NCBI GenBank assembly: GCA_965641885.1
Contig: OZ282574.1
Coordinates: 2,480,001-2,544,000 of the forward strand
Direction of reading: 5' to 3'
From: Pseudophaeobacter sp965641885
Lineage (GTDB): Bacteria; Pseudomonadota; Alphaproteobacteria; Rhodobacterales; Rhodobacteraceae
Length of the DNA stretch: 64,000 nt
Positions 51,358 to 59,308 of this stretch are shown here, in pieces (within the stretch, counting starts at the first letter, position 1; each line of letters starts with the position of its first letter). The notes beneath the pieces were generated by a model. The model worked only from the letters and a program-made list of their open reading frames with translations. It ran no database searches and was not told where the DNA came from. The position numbers and the translations under genes are program-made.

Positions 51358-52541
51358 CTTCTCGCGGCCTGCGCTGGCTGGGCTCCAATTGTGCCCAGAC
51401 GCGCAAACCCTTCAAAGAAAGCTTCGAAATCCGTGCAGCTCCGCTCTGCCTCGCTGAGGTGCGCATTGTCCGCCTCAGATAGCTTGGCCGCAACCAGAGA
51501 GCGCAGAGATTGCCAGTCTGCTGCCCAGTCAGCTGCAGTGTCTCCGACTGAAAACACCGCCTGCGAGAGGCTGTGCAAAATCCCCTGCTGCACAGGGGCC
51601 TGAAACCGCAATGCCCCCTCCGGGACCGCATGCTGGAAGGCGGGGCCAGCCCGCAGCGCCTGATGCCAATTGCTGACAAGAAACATATGATAGTCATCCT
51701 GGGTCAGCTGCGGCGCGCTCTGAGTCTCGTCAGCCAAAAGCACAAAGCCCCGGTGATGGTTCAGCAACCATGACTCCCAGAGCGCTGACGGGGTCTGTCC
51801 GCTATACCGTAAGGCAATGCAGACCTCAGACAACAAATCCGCGTCGCGGTCCAAAAAAGCCAGCGTTCCAACATGATTGAGGCTTTCAACCGCGGCGGTG
51901 GAAAGTTCCGGGTCGCACCGTCCATAGTCGCAAAGATAGAACACGATATGCGTGAGCTCGTAGGCCGCCTTGCGGTTGGGCAAAGCGAACTGGGCCGTGG
52001 CGTCAATAAACCGGTGTAGCCGCTCATCGAGCCCCGGGACCTCCAGCACCACCCCACGACGCGCCAGCAACCGACGGGCCTCTGCCCGTTGCAGATCCGA
52101 CAGCTCATGAGCCGGAAGATCCTGCTGCTGCACCCATTGGGCCAAAGCTTCGCTCGGCACCTTGCTCATCTGAGACATCCCAGGCCCAAACCCTGAATGC
52201 GAGCTGCCATGCCCAACGCCATCCCCCACCAGGCCTAGATCCTCAAGATCCATGCAGATGGAGAGGATAAACCGGTAGTATTGGCGAAAGAAACACAGAT
52301 GCCGCGCAGCGCCTGCATAGAACGCGCGCAGCGGTGCAAGAGAGGCCTCGTTGAGCAAAAGAGGTGCGCCGCGCAGCGCGCCTGTGCATTGCAGAATATT
52401 CAGCAACTCCGCGTTTTCTTTGAGCCAGAAGACATCCTTTTGGTCGCGGCGCCCCCGGGCAAAGGCAGCAATCAACCGGCTATAGGTCTGCGCAGGGCTT
52501 TGTGGCTCATTGTTGTTTGGAAACCTCAGGATCTGCGCCAT
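51354..52541 (-). CDS. Protein of unknown function, central gene of the LFSSGS operon
   Basis: 395 residues, soluble, mostly alpha-helical by eye. ATG 52541 has GAGAAGG upstream. Two recurring H-x-x-F signatures stand out: LTHIVFYLCDYGRC (196-209) and DYHMFLVSNWHQAL (283-296); HHRGFVLLADE (262-272) may be a third. This pattern suggests a helical-repeat (toroid-like) fold. It resembles Rhodobacteraceae proteins carried under a DUF number (DUF6902 is my uncertain recollection). No catalytic signature of a known maturation enzyme is seen. It lies between the hexapeptide-repeat gene and the permease gene. Confidence 0.8.
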   Translation of the reverse strand: MAQILRFPNNNEPQSPAQTYSRLIAAFARGRRDQKDVFWLKENAELLNILQCTGALRGAPLLLNEASLAPLRAFYAGAARHLCFFRQYYRFILSICMDLEDLGLVGDGVGHGSSHSGFGPGMSQMSKVPSEALAQWVQQQDLPAHELSDLQRAEARRLLARRGVVLEVPGLDERLHRFIDATAQFALPNRKAAYELTHIVFYLCDYGRCDPELSTAAVESLNHVGTLAFLDRDADLLSEVCIALRYSGQTPSALWESWLLNHHRGFVLLADETQSAPQLTQDDYHMFLVSNWHQALRAGPAFQHAVPEGALRFQAPVQQGILHSLSQAVFSVGDTAADWAADWQSLRSLVAAKLSEADNAHLSEAERSCTDFEAFFEGFARLGTIGAQPAQAARR

Positions 52542-52592
52542 GTCTACCTTCTCTTCCTTTCTTCTGTGCTCGTCCTGCCCCTGTGACCGGGG

Positions 52593-52634
52593 GCATGTTG
52601 ACAGGGGCTATGCAGACAGGGCTATGCAGACAGG
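52593..52634. repeat. Three-copy 14-bp tandem repeat within the LFSSGS operon
   Basis: gcatgttgacaggg (52593-52606), gctatgcagacagg (52607-52620), gctatgcagacagg (52621-52634), lying between the repeat-peptide gene and the 395-residue protein gene. A short stem TGCCCC/GGGGCA (52576-52581 with 52590-52595) lies beside it, without a T tract. Confidence 0.8.
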
Positions 52635-52673
52635 GAGCATGGCGCGCGCCAATCTTTGTGGCGCGCGCCGAGA

Positions 52674-52701
52674 CCTTAGCTGCCGGGCCTTAGCTGCCGG
52701 A
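52674..52701. repeat. 14-bp duplication across the stop codon of the LFSSGS gene
   Basis: ccttagctgccggg (52674-52687) and ccttagctgccgga (52688-52701). The second copy encodes the final SGS and stop; the first is just outside the gene and carries another in-register stop. Confidence 0.8.
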
Positions 52702-52995
52702 AGAAAACAGACCGACGCATTCGCCGGTCTCAACGCCTGCAGCTGTTGTCGGGGATGATCCGGAAGAGAACAGCTCCACCAGCGCGCCCTCTGATTGATC
52801 GCCTCTCGCCTGAGGTGCCGAGCCCGAGGAAAACAGCATCGTGCCCTCACCTGTCCAGCTGTTGCTCATCTGCGGCGCCGATCCGGATGAAAAAAGCTCA
52901 ACCCCATCGCCGTGAAACAGGCTGTGCGCCCCGGCCTGAGCATCAACCTGTGCAGAAACAACACTAGCGGTTTGGGACTTTAACAAAGCAGTCAT
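52690..52995 (-). CDS. LFSSGS hexapeptide-repeat protein (possible multi-core precursor peptide)
   Basis: 101 residues from ATG 52995, chosen because GGAGG lies five bases upstream (an earlier ATG at 53019 has no such site). A 30-residue leader-like region (MTALLKSQTASVVSAQVDAQ, AGAHSLFHGD) is followed by four identical LFSSGS units at residues 34-39, 54-59, 75-80 and 96-101; the last is the C-terminus. Spacers are 14-15 residues and vary. Units 1 and 2 read LFSSGSAPQ, unit 3 LFSSGSSP. Codons for the identical residues differ between copies (Gly GGA/GGC, last Ser TCG/TCA/AGC, first Ser TCA/TCC/TCT), so the peptide is conserved at protein level. There is no signal peptide, membrane helix or known domain, and one Cys (93). 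Confidence 0.85.
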   Translation of the reverse strand: MTALLKSQTASVVSAQVDAQAGAHSLFHGDGVELFSSGSAPQMSNSWTGEGTMLFSSGSAPQARGDQSEGALVELFSSGSSPTTAAGVETGECVGLFSSGS

Positions 52996-53019
52996 GGGAA
53001 CCTCCATAGATTTCAACAT

Positions 53020-53361
53020 TCACCCCAAGACGCTTGCATGATCAACCACACCACAAAATAGAAATTTTCAATCCAAAGTTGCTATACAGGAATTACCAAC
53101 CTTAACTTGCATCGATATTTATATGTTACTTTTCAGATAACTAATTCAATCCCCAGACCCTAAATCCCCTTATCCACAGACCTGTAAACGCAAAGCGAGA
53201 CAGCCTCCCACAGGTTGCATAGACTACGGATGCAAAACCTCGCTCAGCCCGGGCGTAAATCTCTCCTTTGATTCGCAAGAACAGTCGCCCCCTTGCTCCA
53301 CCGCGACTATTCAGCGATAGATCAGCCTCAGCATCACAATCGCCGTGGCAGGAGACGCTTA
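53020..53361. other. AT-rich intergenic region between the LFSSGS gene and xthA
   Basis: About 340 bases, clearly AT-richer than its surroundings between 53020 and 53170, with no gene seen. The location suggests promoter and control sequences for both divergent units. I cannot single out a -35/-10 pair with confidence; TTGGTA followed by TATAGC on the minus strand near 53080-53100 is only one possibility. Confidence 0.4.
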
Positions 53362-54168
53362 ATGAAAATCGCCAGCTTTAACATCAACGGCATCAAGGCG
53401 CGCGCCGCGGCCCTGCCGCAATGGCTCGACGAGGCGCAGCCCGATGTTGTCGTGCTGCAGGAAGTCAAATCCGTGGACGAAGCCTTTCCGCGCGCGCTTT
53501 TTGAAGACCGTGGATACAATGTCGAAACCCATGGGCAAAAAGGCTTTAACGGGGTCGCCATTCTGTCAAAACTACCGCTGGAGGATGTGAGCCGTGGCCT
53601 GCCGGGGGACGACGACGACATCCAGGCGCGCTGGATCGAGGCTACGGTTGTGGGCAAGCAGGCGCTCCGCATTTGCGGCCTCTACCTGCCAAATGGCAAC
53701 CCGGTTGAACTCAACCCGGATGGAAGCCCCGTTGCTGGCGGCAAATACGCCTATAAACTGGCCTGGATGGAGCGCCTGAAAGCCCGTGCTCAGGCGCTTT
53801 TGGATAGCGAGATGCCGGCTCTGATGGCCGGTGACTATAATATTATCCCGCAGGCCGAGGATGCAAAGCGGCCCGAAGCATGGATCGAGGATGCACTGCA
53901 CCGCCCCGAAAGCCGCGCCGCCTATCAGCGCATTGTCAATCTGGGATTTACCGAGGCCTTTCGGGCGCGTCATCAGGGTCCCGGCCACTATTCTTTTTGG
54001 GACTACCAGGCCGGAGCCTGGAACAAGGATGACGGCATTCGCATCGACCACTTTCTGCTTAGTCCGCAGGCCGCAGACCTATTGCTGGACTGCCAGATCG
54101 ACAAAGAGATCCGCGGCCGTGACAAGCCCTCAGACCATGTCCCGATCTGGATCGAGCTGGACATCTGA
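53362..54168 (+). CDS. xthA: Exodeoxyribonuclease III
   Basis: 268 residues; ATG 53362 with GGAGA upstream. EEP fold: MKIASFNINGIKARAAALPQ, VVVLQEVKSVDEAFP (catalytic Glu), LPNGNPV, MAGDYNIIPQAEDAKRPEAW (Asp-Asn), and SDHVPIWIELD at the end. It is an AP endonuclease and 3' exonuclease in base-excision repair. Confidence 0.95.
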   Translation: MKIASFNINGIKARAAALPQWLDEAQPDVVVLQEVKSVDEAFPRALFEDRGYNVETHGQKGFNGVAILSKLPLEDVSRGLPGDDDDIQARWIEATVVGKQALRICGLYLPNGNPVELNPDGSPVAGGKYAYKLAWMERLKARAQALLDSEMPALMAGDYNIIPQAEDAKRPEAWIEDALHRPESRAAYQRIVNLGFTEAFRARHQGPGHYSFWDYQAGAWNKDDGIRIDHFLLSPQAADLLLDCQIDKEIRGRDKPSDHVPIWIELDI

Positions 54169-54568
54169 TCCTGTGCAAGAAGGCTCCTGCGCCATTTCCC
54201 CCTCCTGCCCCCCTAATGCTGTGCTCTGAGGTAATCCTGCGCTCCCAGTTAACTTTTTTGCGCGTCGGCAGTCCACGCTCGCACGCCGCGCAAAGCGCGG
54301 CGCTATGCCCAACGGGAGGATGGGCCTGTAAAGGCCCAACTCCGGGCGGGAGCGTTGCCTCGCCTCAAAGCCAGTCATGAGATCCAGGTCGAAACAGCCC
54401 CAATAGGCCACCACGCCCCCAAACCCTGGATTAAGACCCGCTGAAAAGGCGCCAATACCCAGCCCGGCTCACCAACAGCTCGCCCGGCCTGTTTTCAAAA
54501 CTTGCTGTGACAGCGCTCAGCTCATGGGCCAGCCCCCTGAGAAAAAGGGGCAAATCAGCCTGTGCCTA
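54169..54568. other. Convergent intergenic region xthA / FAD monooxygenase
   Basis: 400 bases without a credible gene. It holds REP-like copy 2 (54284-54354). No other structure with a T tract was found. Confidence 0.5.
54284..54354 (+). repeat. REP-like two-hairpin element, copy 2
   Basis: CGCCGCGC (54284-54291) / GCGCGGCG (54295-54302), then ctatgcccaacgggagga, a second hairpin TGGGCC-tgtaaa-GGCCCA, and actccgggcgggagcg. It shares CCCAACGGGAGGA and GGGCGGGAG exactly with copy 1. It lies between two converging genes. Confidence 0.75.
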
Positions 54569-55741
54569 CTATGATGCCGTCACATCATGGCGATAGATCC
54601 AGTCAAATTGCTCGACCATGCGCTGCGGCGCAAAATGCCCGCCCAGTTTCAGGATTTGATGCGCAGGCCAACTCAAAGGTGCGCGCAAATGATACTTCCA
54701 GGCATTGCGGCTGGCCGCATCCACGACTTTTACAGCACGCGCTCTGCGACGGTCCTGATACGCGGCCAGTGCTGCGGGTATATCGTGACGGCTCGCCTCT
54801 AGCGCATGAGCCAGCACCCAAGCATCTTCCAATGCCAAATTGCCGCCCTGCGCCATAAAGGGCAGTGTTGGGTGGGCAGCATCGCCCAAAATCGCGACAG
54901 CGCCGCGGTGCCAATGGGGGGCGACGGGATGGCGAAACAACCCCCAGAGTGCACAGTCGCGCACCTGTGACAAAAGCTGATGTGCCTCGCCTCCAAAACG
55001 CGAAAAGGCGCGTCTCATGTTCTCTGGGTCGTCGGCTGTATGCCAGCCTTCCTCCGCCCAGGCGCGGCGCTCCTGCACAGCGACAAGGTTGACCACTGAA
55101 CCATCACGCAGCGGATAGGCCACCAGATGTTGCCCCGGGCCCATAAAGACCTGTGCCTCAGCGGGCAGGTTTGCGTGATTGGGCACAATCGCCCGCCAGG
55201 CCACCTGCCCGGTAAACATGGGCTGGCCTGTTTCATTCAACGCCCCGCGCGTCTTTGAGTGCAGCCCATCAGCCCCAATCACCAAATCGCCACCGCATTG
55301 CGCCCCATTGGCAAGATGCACCACCGGCTTTGGCGCATAGCCCACGCTTTGCACTTTTTGCAGCAACCGCACCTGAACACCTGCATCGCGCGCCGAATCT
55401 ACCAAAATGCGGATCAAATCAGCACGATGCACAAAATAGAATCTCAGATCTTGGGCATATTGCTCCAGATCCAGGCGCACCACTTCACGGCCCTGCTGAT
55501 AAGAGCGCAAGACAACCGCGCGGGCGCGCTGCGATGCCCAGGCCAGAGCATCGCCCAGATCAAGCGCTTTGAGCACAGCCACCCCGTTGGGCGAGACCTG
55601 CAGCCCGGCGCCGACTTCCGACACGGCTTCGGCTTGCTCCAGCACTGTGACCTGCGCGCCTTTGCGCTGCAAAATCAAAGCCGCCGACAGGCCGCCAATC
55701 CCGGCGCCAACAATCGTGATATTGAGGTGTTTCAGTGTCAT
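54569..55741 (-). CDS. FAD-dependent monooxygenase (salicylate-hydroxylase-like)
   Basis: 390 residues; the start at 55741 gives MTLKHLNITIVGAGIGGLSA with the FAD GxGxxG (about 11-16). Other motifs: VIGADGLHSKTRGALN (the DG motif, about 155-170) and ILGDAAHPTLPFMAQGGNLA with LEDAWVLA (GD motif, about 285-312). Class A flavoprotein hydroxylases use NAD(P)H and O2 on aromatic acids; salicylate or 3-hydroxybenzoate type is likely but not proven. No aromatic catabolic genes are adjacent. Confidence 0.85.
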   Translation of the reverse strand: MTLKHLNITIVGAGIGGLSAALILQRKGAQVTVLEQAEAVSEVGAGLQVSPNGVAVLKALDLGDALAWASQRARAVVLRSYQQGREVVRLDLEQYAQDLRFYFVHRADLIRILVDSARDAGVQVRLLQKVQSVGYAPKPVVHLANGAQCGGDLVIGADGLHSKTRGALNETGQPMFTGQVAWRAIVPNHANLPAEAQVFMGPGQHLVAYPLRDGSVVNLVAVQERRAWAEEGWHTADDPENMRRAFSRFGGEAHQLLSQVRDCALWGLFRHPVAPHWHRGAVAILGDAAHPTLPFMAQGGNLALEDAWVLAHALEASRHDIPAALAAYQDRRRARAVKVVDAASRNAWKYHLRAPLSWPAHQILKLGGHFAPQRMVEQFDWIYRHDVTAS

Positions 55742-55839
55742 CAAGCCCTGCTGCCTTGCGCTGTTCAGCTGTGCATAAACGAAAAACGCCGGAGCAACAG
55801 GCCCCGGCGTCATTGTTTTTTACCTGAATCTTCGCACCG

Positions 55840-56313
55840 TCAGTCGTCGCGATGCACTTTTTCGCGCCGCTCATGACGTTCCTGCGCTTCAAGGCTCATT
55901 GTGGCATTGGGCCGTGCATCCAACCGTTTGAGAGAAATCGGCTCACCGGTCACTTCACAGTAGCCGTATTCCCCCTCATCAATCCGGCGGATCGCAGAGT
56001 CAATTTTGGAAACCAATTTCCGCTGACGGTCCCGCGTCCGCAACTCCAGTGCCCGGTCAGTTTCTTCGCTGGCGCGGTCAGCGACATCAGGAATGTTACG
56101 AGTGTTATCTTGCAACCCCTCAATGGTATCACGGCTTTCAGCGAGCAAATCCTGCTTCCAATTCAGAAGCTTACGACGGAAATACTCAAGCTGCCGATCA
56201 TTCATGAAAGGTTCGTCTTCGGCCGGACGGTAGTCTTCCGGCAGAAACATTTCTTGTTTCATTTCGGCTCCTTCGGTATCGCCCATTCTGTATGTGTCTT
56301 CTATTTTTGCCAT
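55840..56313 (-). CDS. dksA: DksA, RNA polymerase-binding regulator, one-cysteine form
   Basis: 157 residues. A coiled coil with the functional tip IPDVADRASEETDRALELRT (tip acidic residues Asp76 and Asp79) is followed by a zinc-finger-like end YGYCEVTGEPISLKRLDARP. Only Cys119 of the four usual zinc ligands remains: the partners are Thr122, Ser140 and Ala143. Alphaproteobacterial DksA often lacks a full zinc site and still acts with ppGpp. It controls rRNA and amino-acid promoters. Confidence 0.92.
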   Translation of the reverse strand: MAKIEDTYRMGDTEGAEMKQEMFLPEDYRPAEDEPFMNDRQLEYFRRKLLNWKQDLLAESRDTIEGLQDNTRNIPDVADRASEETDRALELRTRDRQRKLVSKIDSAIRRIDEGEYGYCEVTGEPISLKRLDARPNATMSLEAQERHERREKVHRDD

Positions 56314-56448
56314 ACGTCCTGGCTCCCCATGCCGCTGCGTTTATCTTCTGACAAGCCGATTGTCACTACACAATAGTAAACAGACCGGGTTAAAACCGTG
56401 CTAAATGCGCCAGATCGCAAGACCGCAACCAAGGGAACAGTATTACTT

Positions 56449-57288
56449 ATGCAATTCCAAGGGACTAAAGACTATGTCGCCACCGATGATCTAAAGATCG
56501 CGGTCAATGCTGCCGTGACGCTGGAGCGCCCTCTTTTGGTCAAGGGCGAGCCCGGAACCGGCAAGACAGAGCTGGCGCGTCAAGTGGCTGACGCCCTGGG
56601 GCTGCGTATGATCGAGTGGAATGTAAAATCCACCACCCGCGCCCAGCAAGGCCTCTATGAATACGATGCGGTCAGCCGGTTGCGCGACAGCCAGCTAGGC
56701 GAAGAGCGCGTGCATGATGTGAGAAACTACATCAAAAAGGGCAAGCTCTGGGAAGCCTTTGAAGCCGGTGAGAAGGTCGTGCTGCTGATCGACGAGATCG
56801 ACAAGGCCGACATTGAATTCCCCAATGACCTCTTGCAGGAACTCGATAAGATGGAGTTCCACGTCTATGAGACCGGCGAGACGGTCCGGGCGGTGAACCG
56901 TCCCATCATGATCATCACCTCGAACAACGAAAAAGAACTGCCGGATGCCTTTTTGCGCCGCTGTTTCTTTCACTACATCCAGTTCCCGGATGCCGAGACC
57001 ATGAAAAAGATTGTTGCGGTGCATCACCCTGACATCAAAGAGGCTTTGCTGACGACAGCGCTGACCCAGTTCTATGAAATCCGCGACACGGCCGGCCTTA
57101 AGAAAAAGCCCTCGACCTCGGAAGTTCTGGACTGGCTCAAACTGTTGCTGGCTGAAGATCTGAGCCCGGAGGATCTGGCGCGCAATGGGGCTGATGCCCT
57201 GCCAAAACTGCACGGCGCTTTGTTGAAAAACGAACAAGACGTGCATCTTTTTGAACGCCTTGCCTTTATGGCGCGCGGCCGCCGCTAA
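56449..57288 (+). CDS. MoxR-family AAA+ ATPase
   Basis: 279 residues; the start at 56449 gives MQFQGTKDYVATDDLKIAVN. Walker A KGEPGTGKTELARQ (about 32-45), Walker B VVLLIDEIDKADIEFPNDLL, sensor 1 IITSNNEKELPDAFLRRC. MoxR ATPases act as chaperones with VWA proteins, and one is encoded at 59309 on the same strand. The two are separated by a DUF2927 lipoprotein and a small membrane protein. Confidence 0.93.
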   Translation: MQFQGTKDYVATDDLKIAVNAAVTLERPLLVKGEPGTGKTELARQVADALGLRMIEWNVKSTTRAQQGLYEYDAVSRLRDSQLGEERVHDVRNYIKKGKLWEAFEAGEKVVLLIDEIDKADIEFPNDLLQELDKMEFHVYETGETVRAVNRPIMIITSNNEKELPDAFLRRCFFHYIQFPDAETMKKIVAVHHPDIKEALLTTALTQFYEIRDTAGLKKKPSTSEVLDWLKLLLAEDLSPEDLARNGADALPKLHGALLKNEQDVHLFERLAFMARGRR

Positions 57289-57680
57289 CGCCCGCGCAGA
57301 GAACAGCCCGCCTCTGTTGTCAGGTCAGCCCAGTCAGTCTTGGCTGCGCCAGCCTGGCAACGCCACGTCACGACATGCCATGCCGTGCCACGCAGAGGTT
57401 TGGCGCGAACCGTTGCCAGAACAACCAACCTGTTTCTTGCAGCTGCTGCCGTCTCTTCAAATCCCCCCCCTCTTGTCCTATCATCTGGGAACGATCTATT
57501 GCTCGGGTGTTTTCGGGCCAATTTCTGAGCCGTTTTGGAGCCCCTGAGATGCCCGTAGAGTTTCAAGACGACCAAGCAGCTGCACCAGAAGGTGGGGGCA
57601 GTTTCCGGCATGACCCTGAAACCAGCCGCCTGGGGCGTGCCGCAATGAGGCCGCTGCAAAGCACCCAATGGACGCGAACC
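57289..57680. other. Leader/intergenic region before the DUF2927 gene
   Basis: About 390 bases. The DUF2927 frame is open through most of it, with possible starts at 57549 and 57645, but those would bury the lipoprotein signal peptide. A run of similar short words (gtcacgacatgccatgccgtgcc, in part, near 57369) is seen. No separate gene. Confidence 0.4.
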
Positions 57681-59078
57681 ATGGTGATTGCCGCGATGGG
57701 CCGATTTGGTTGCGCCGCAACCCGGCTGGGCATAGCTGTGCTTATGGCCGCCTCTGTGGCCGCCTGTGGCTTTCCGGAAAACCAGACCCCGGCCAGCCGG
57801 GCCGCTATCGCCCGCAACAGCCTGCCCCCGGCAAAGGCCTTTTCGACGCCAAGACCGCAGCCACCGCAACGCTCGAACCGCGATATTGCCCGTGATTTTC
57901 TCGACCTCCACTTTAGCCTTGAAGGCGGCACTGTGCTGCCAGTGTTTACCCGCTTTGAGCGCCCGATACGGGTGCGCGTGACCGGCACGCCCAGCACCGG
58001 GTTTATGCAGGATCTCAACCGTATCCTGGCGCGGCTCAAAAACGAGGCTGACATCAACATTCAACGGGTCAGCTCTGGCCCGGCAGAGATCACTCTGCAG
58101 GCGGTCTCCAGCCGTGAAATCCAGCGGGCGCTGCCACAGGCGGCGTGTTTTGTCGTGCCCAATGTCGACTCACTGGCTGACTTGCGGCGTAAACGGCGCA
58201 GCCCGGATACCGATTGGTCCCAGCTGCGCAGCCGCGAGAGGCTCGCCGTGTTTATTCCGATAGATGTGAGCCCGCAGGAAGCCCGGGATTGCCTGCACGA
58301 GGAGTTGGCGCAGGCGATTGGCCCGTTGAATGATCTCTATCGGTTGTCCGATTCCGTCTTTAACGACGACAATGTCCACACGGTGCTCACCGGGTTTGAC
58401 ATGTTGGTTTTGCGCGCCACCTACGCACCTGAACTGCGCACCGGCATGAGCAGACGCGAGGTCGCCGCAGTGCTGCCAGGGCTTTTGGCGCGGCTAAATC
58501 CGGCGGGCGCCAGCATTGCCTCGCGTCCCCTGCCCGCAACGCCGCGCAGCTGGATCAATGCAATAGAGACCGCTCTTGGTCCCGGCAGCAACCTTAACGG
58601 CCGCAAACGCGCCGCCAATCAGGCTGTTTCACTGGCCCGCGACCTTGGCTGGTCCGACCACCGCCGGGCCTATAGCCACTATGTGTTGGGACGCATGATC
58701 CAGGCAGATGAGCCGGAGCTCGCCCAACGTCATTTTCAAACCGCGCTCAGTTTTCTCCGCCAGTCGCCAGGCAGCGAACTGCACCAGGCGATCATTCGTC
58801 CGCGCATGGCCGCCTATGAGATCGCCCGCGGCAATGGAGAAGCTGCCCTGCAACAGATAAACCCGGTCCTGCCGGTGGCAATGCGCCATGAAAACGCCGC
58901 CCTGCTGGCGACCTCGCTGTTGATCAAGGCCGAAGCCTTGGATCTGCTGGGCCAATTTGCCACTGCCAATACGGTCAGGCTGGACAGCCTTGGATGGGCG
59001 CGTTACGGATTTGGCCCGGAGTGGGCGGTGCAGTCCAAGATGCGGGAAGTCGCAGATCTGCGCCCCGCTACCAACTGA
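57681..59078 (+). CDS. DUF2927 lipoprotein
   Basis: 465 residues if it starts at ATG 57681, which places a signal peptide (MVIAAMGRFGCAATRLGIAV) before a lipobox ending ASVAAC (Cys about residue 31). The DUF2927 domain covers about 60-290 (SNRDIARDFLDLHFSLEGG, CLHEELAQAIGPLNDLYRLS with an HEExxQ-like segment, DSVFNDDNVHTVLT, YAPELRTGMSRREVAAVL). Helical TPR-like repeats follow. The HEELAQ stretch resembles a zinc-protease motif, which is suggestive only. It lies within the MoxR/VWA group. Confidence 0.82.
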   Translation: MVIAAMGRFGCAATRLGIAVLMAASVAACGFPENQTPASRAAIARNSLPPAKAFSTPRPQPPQRSNRDIARDFLDLHFSLEGGTVLPVFTRFERPIRVRVTGTPSTGFMQDLNRILARLKNEADINIQRVSSGPAEITLQAVSSREIQRALPQAACFVVPNVDSLADLRRKRRSPDTDWSQLRSRERLAVFIPIDVSPQEARDCLHEELAQAIGPLNDLYRLSDSVFNDDNVHTVLTGFDMLVLRATYAPELRTGMSRREVAAVLPGLLARLNPAGASIASRPLPATPRSWINAIETALGPGSNLNGRKRAANQAVSLARDLGWSDHRRAYSHYVLGRMIQADEPELAQRHFQTALSFLRQSPGSELHQAIIRPRMAAYEIARGNGEAALQQINPVLPVAMRHENAALLATSLLIKAEALDLLGQFATANTVRLDSLGWARYGFGPEWAVQSKMREVADLRPATN

Positions 59079-59120
59079 CAATAACTAACTAACAAACGCG
59101 CGAAAACAGGCGGATAAAAC

Positions 59121-59288
59121 ATGATCGTAATTGGCGCAGTGCTGCTGGGTGTCCTTCTTGGTGTCTTTAAGGCGCGAAAACGTGGCGGCAATATCGCCGA
59201 TATGCTGCAATATGGCGCGGTCTATGCCATCGCCTTTGGTATTGTCGCGGTCATCGCCACCATCGTGATCCATCGCGTACTGGCCTAA
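59121..59288 (+). CDS. Small membrane protein (55 residues)
   Basis: ATG 59121, TAA ending 59288. Two hydrophobic segments, IVIGAVLLGVLLGVF (2-16) and AVYAIAFGIVAVIATIVI (33-50), are joined by the basic loop KARKRGGNIADMLQYG. The hairpin topology puts the loop in the cytoplasm. It lies 42 bases after the DUF2927 gene and 20 before the VWA gene, so it belongs to the same transcript. Similar short proteins appear beside MoxR/VWA genes in Rhodobacteraceae as I recall; the function is unknown. Confidence 0.75.
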   Translation: MIVIGAVLLGVLLGVFKARKRGGNIADMLQYGAVYAIAFGIVAVIATIVIHRVLA

Positions 59289-59308
59289 ACCCTCGCAGGA
59301 GACACGCC

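Noticed and set aside
50347..52995. A toxin-antitoxin or phage-defence reading of the LFSSGS operon
   Set aside because: No nuclease, NTPase, toxin or DNA-binding motif is seen in any of the three proteins, and no mobile-element marks flank them.
57375..57680. Longer start for the DUF2927 protein
   Set aside because: It would place about 100 non-family residues ahead of a clear lipoprotein signal peptide.
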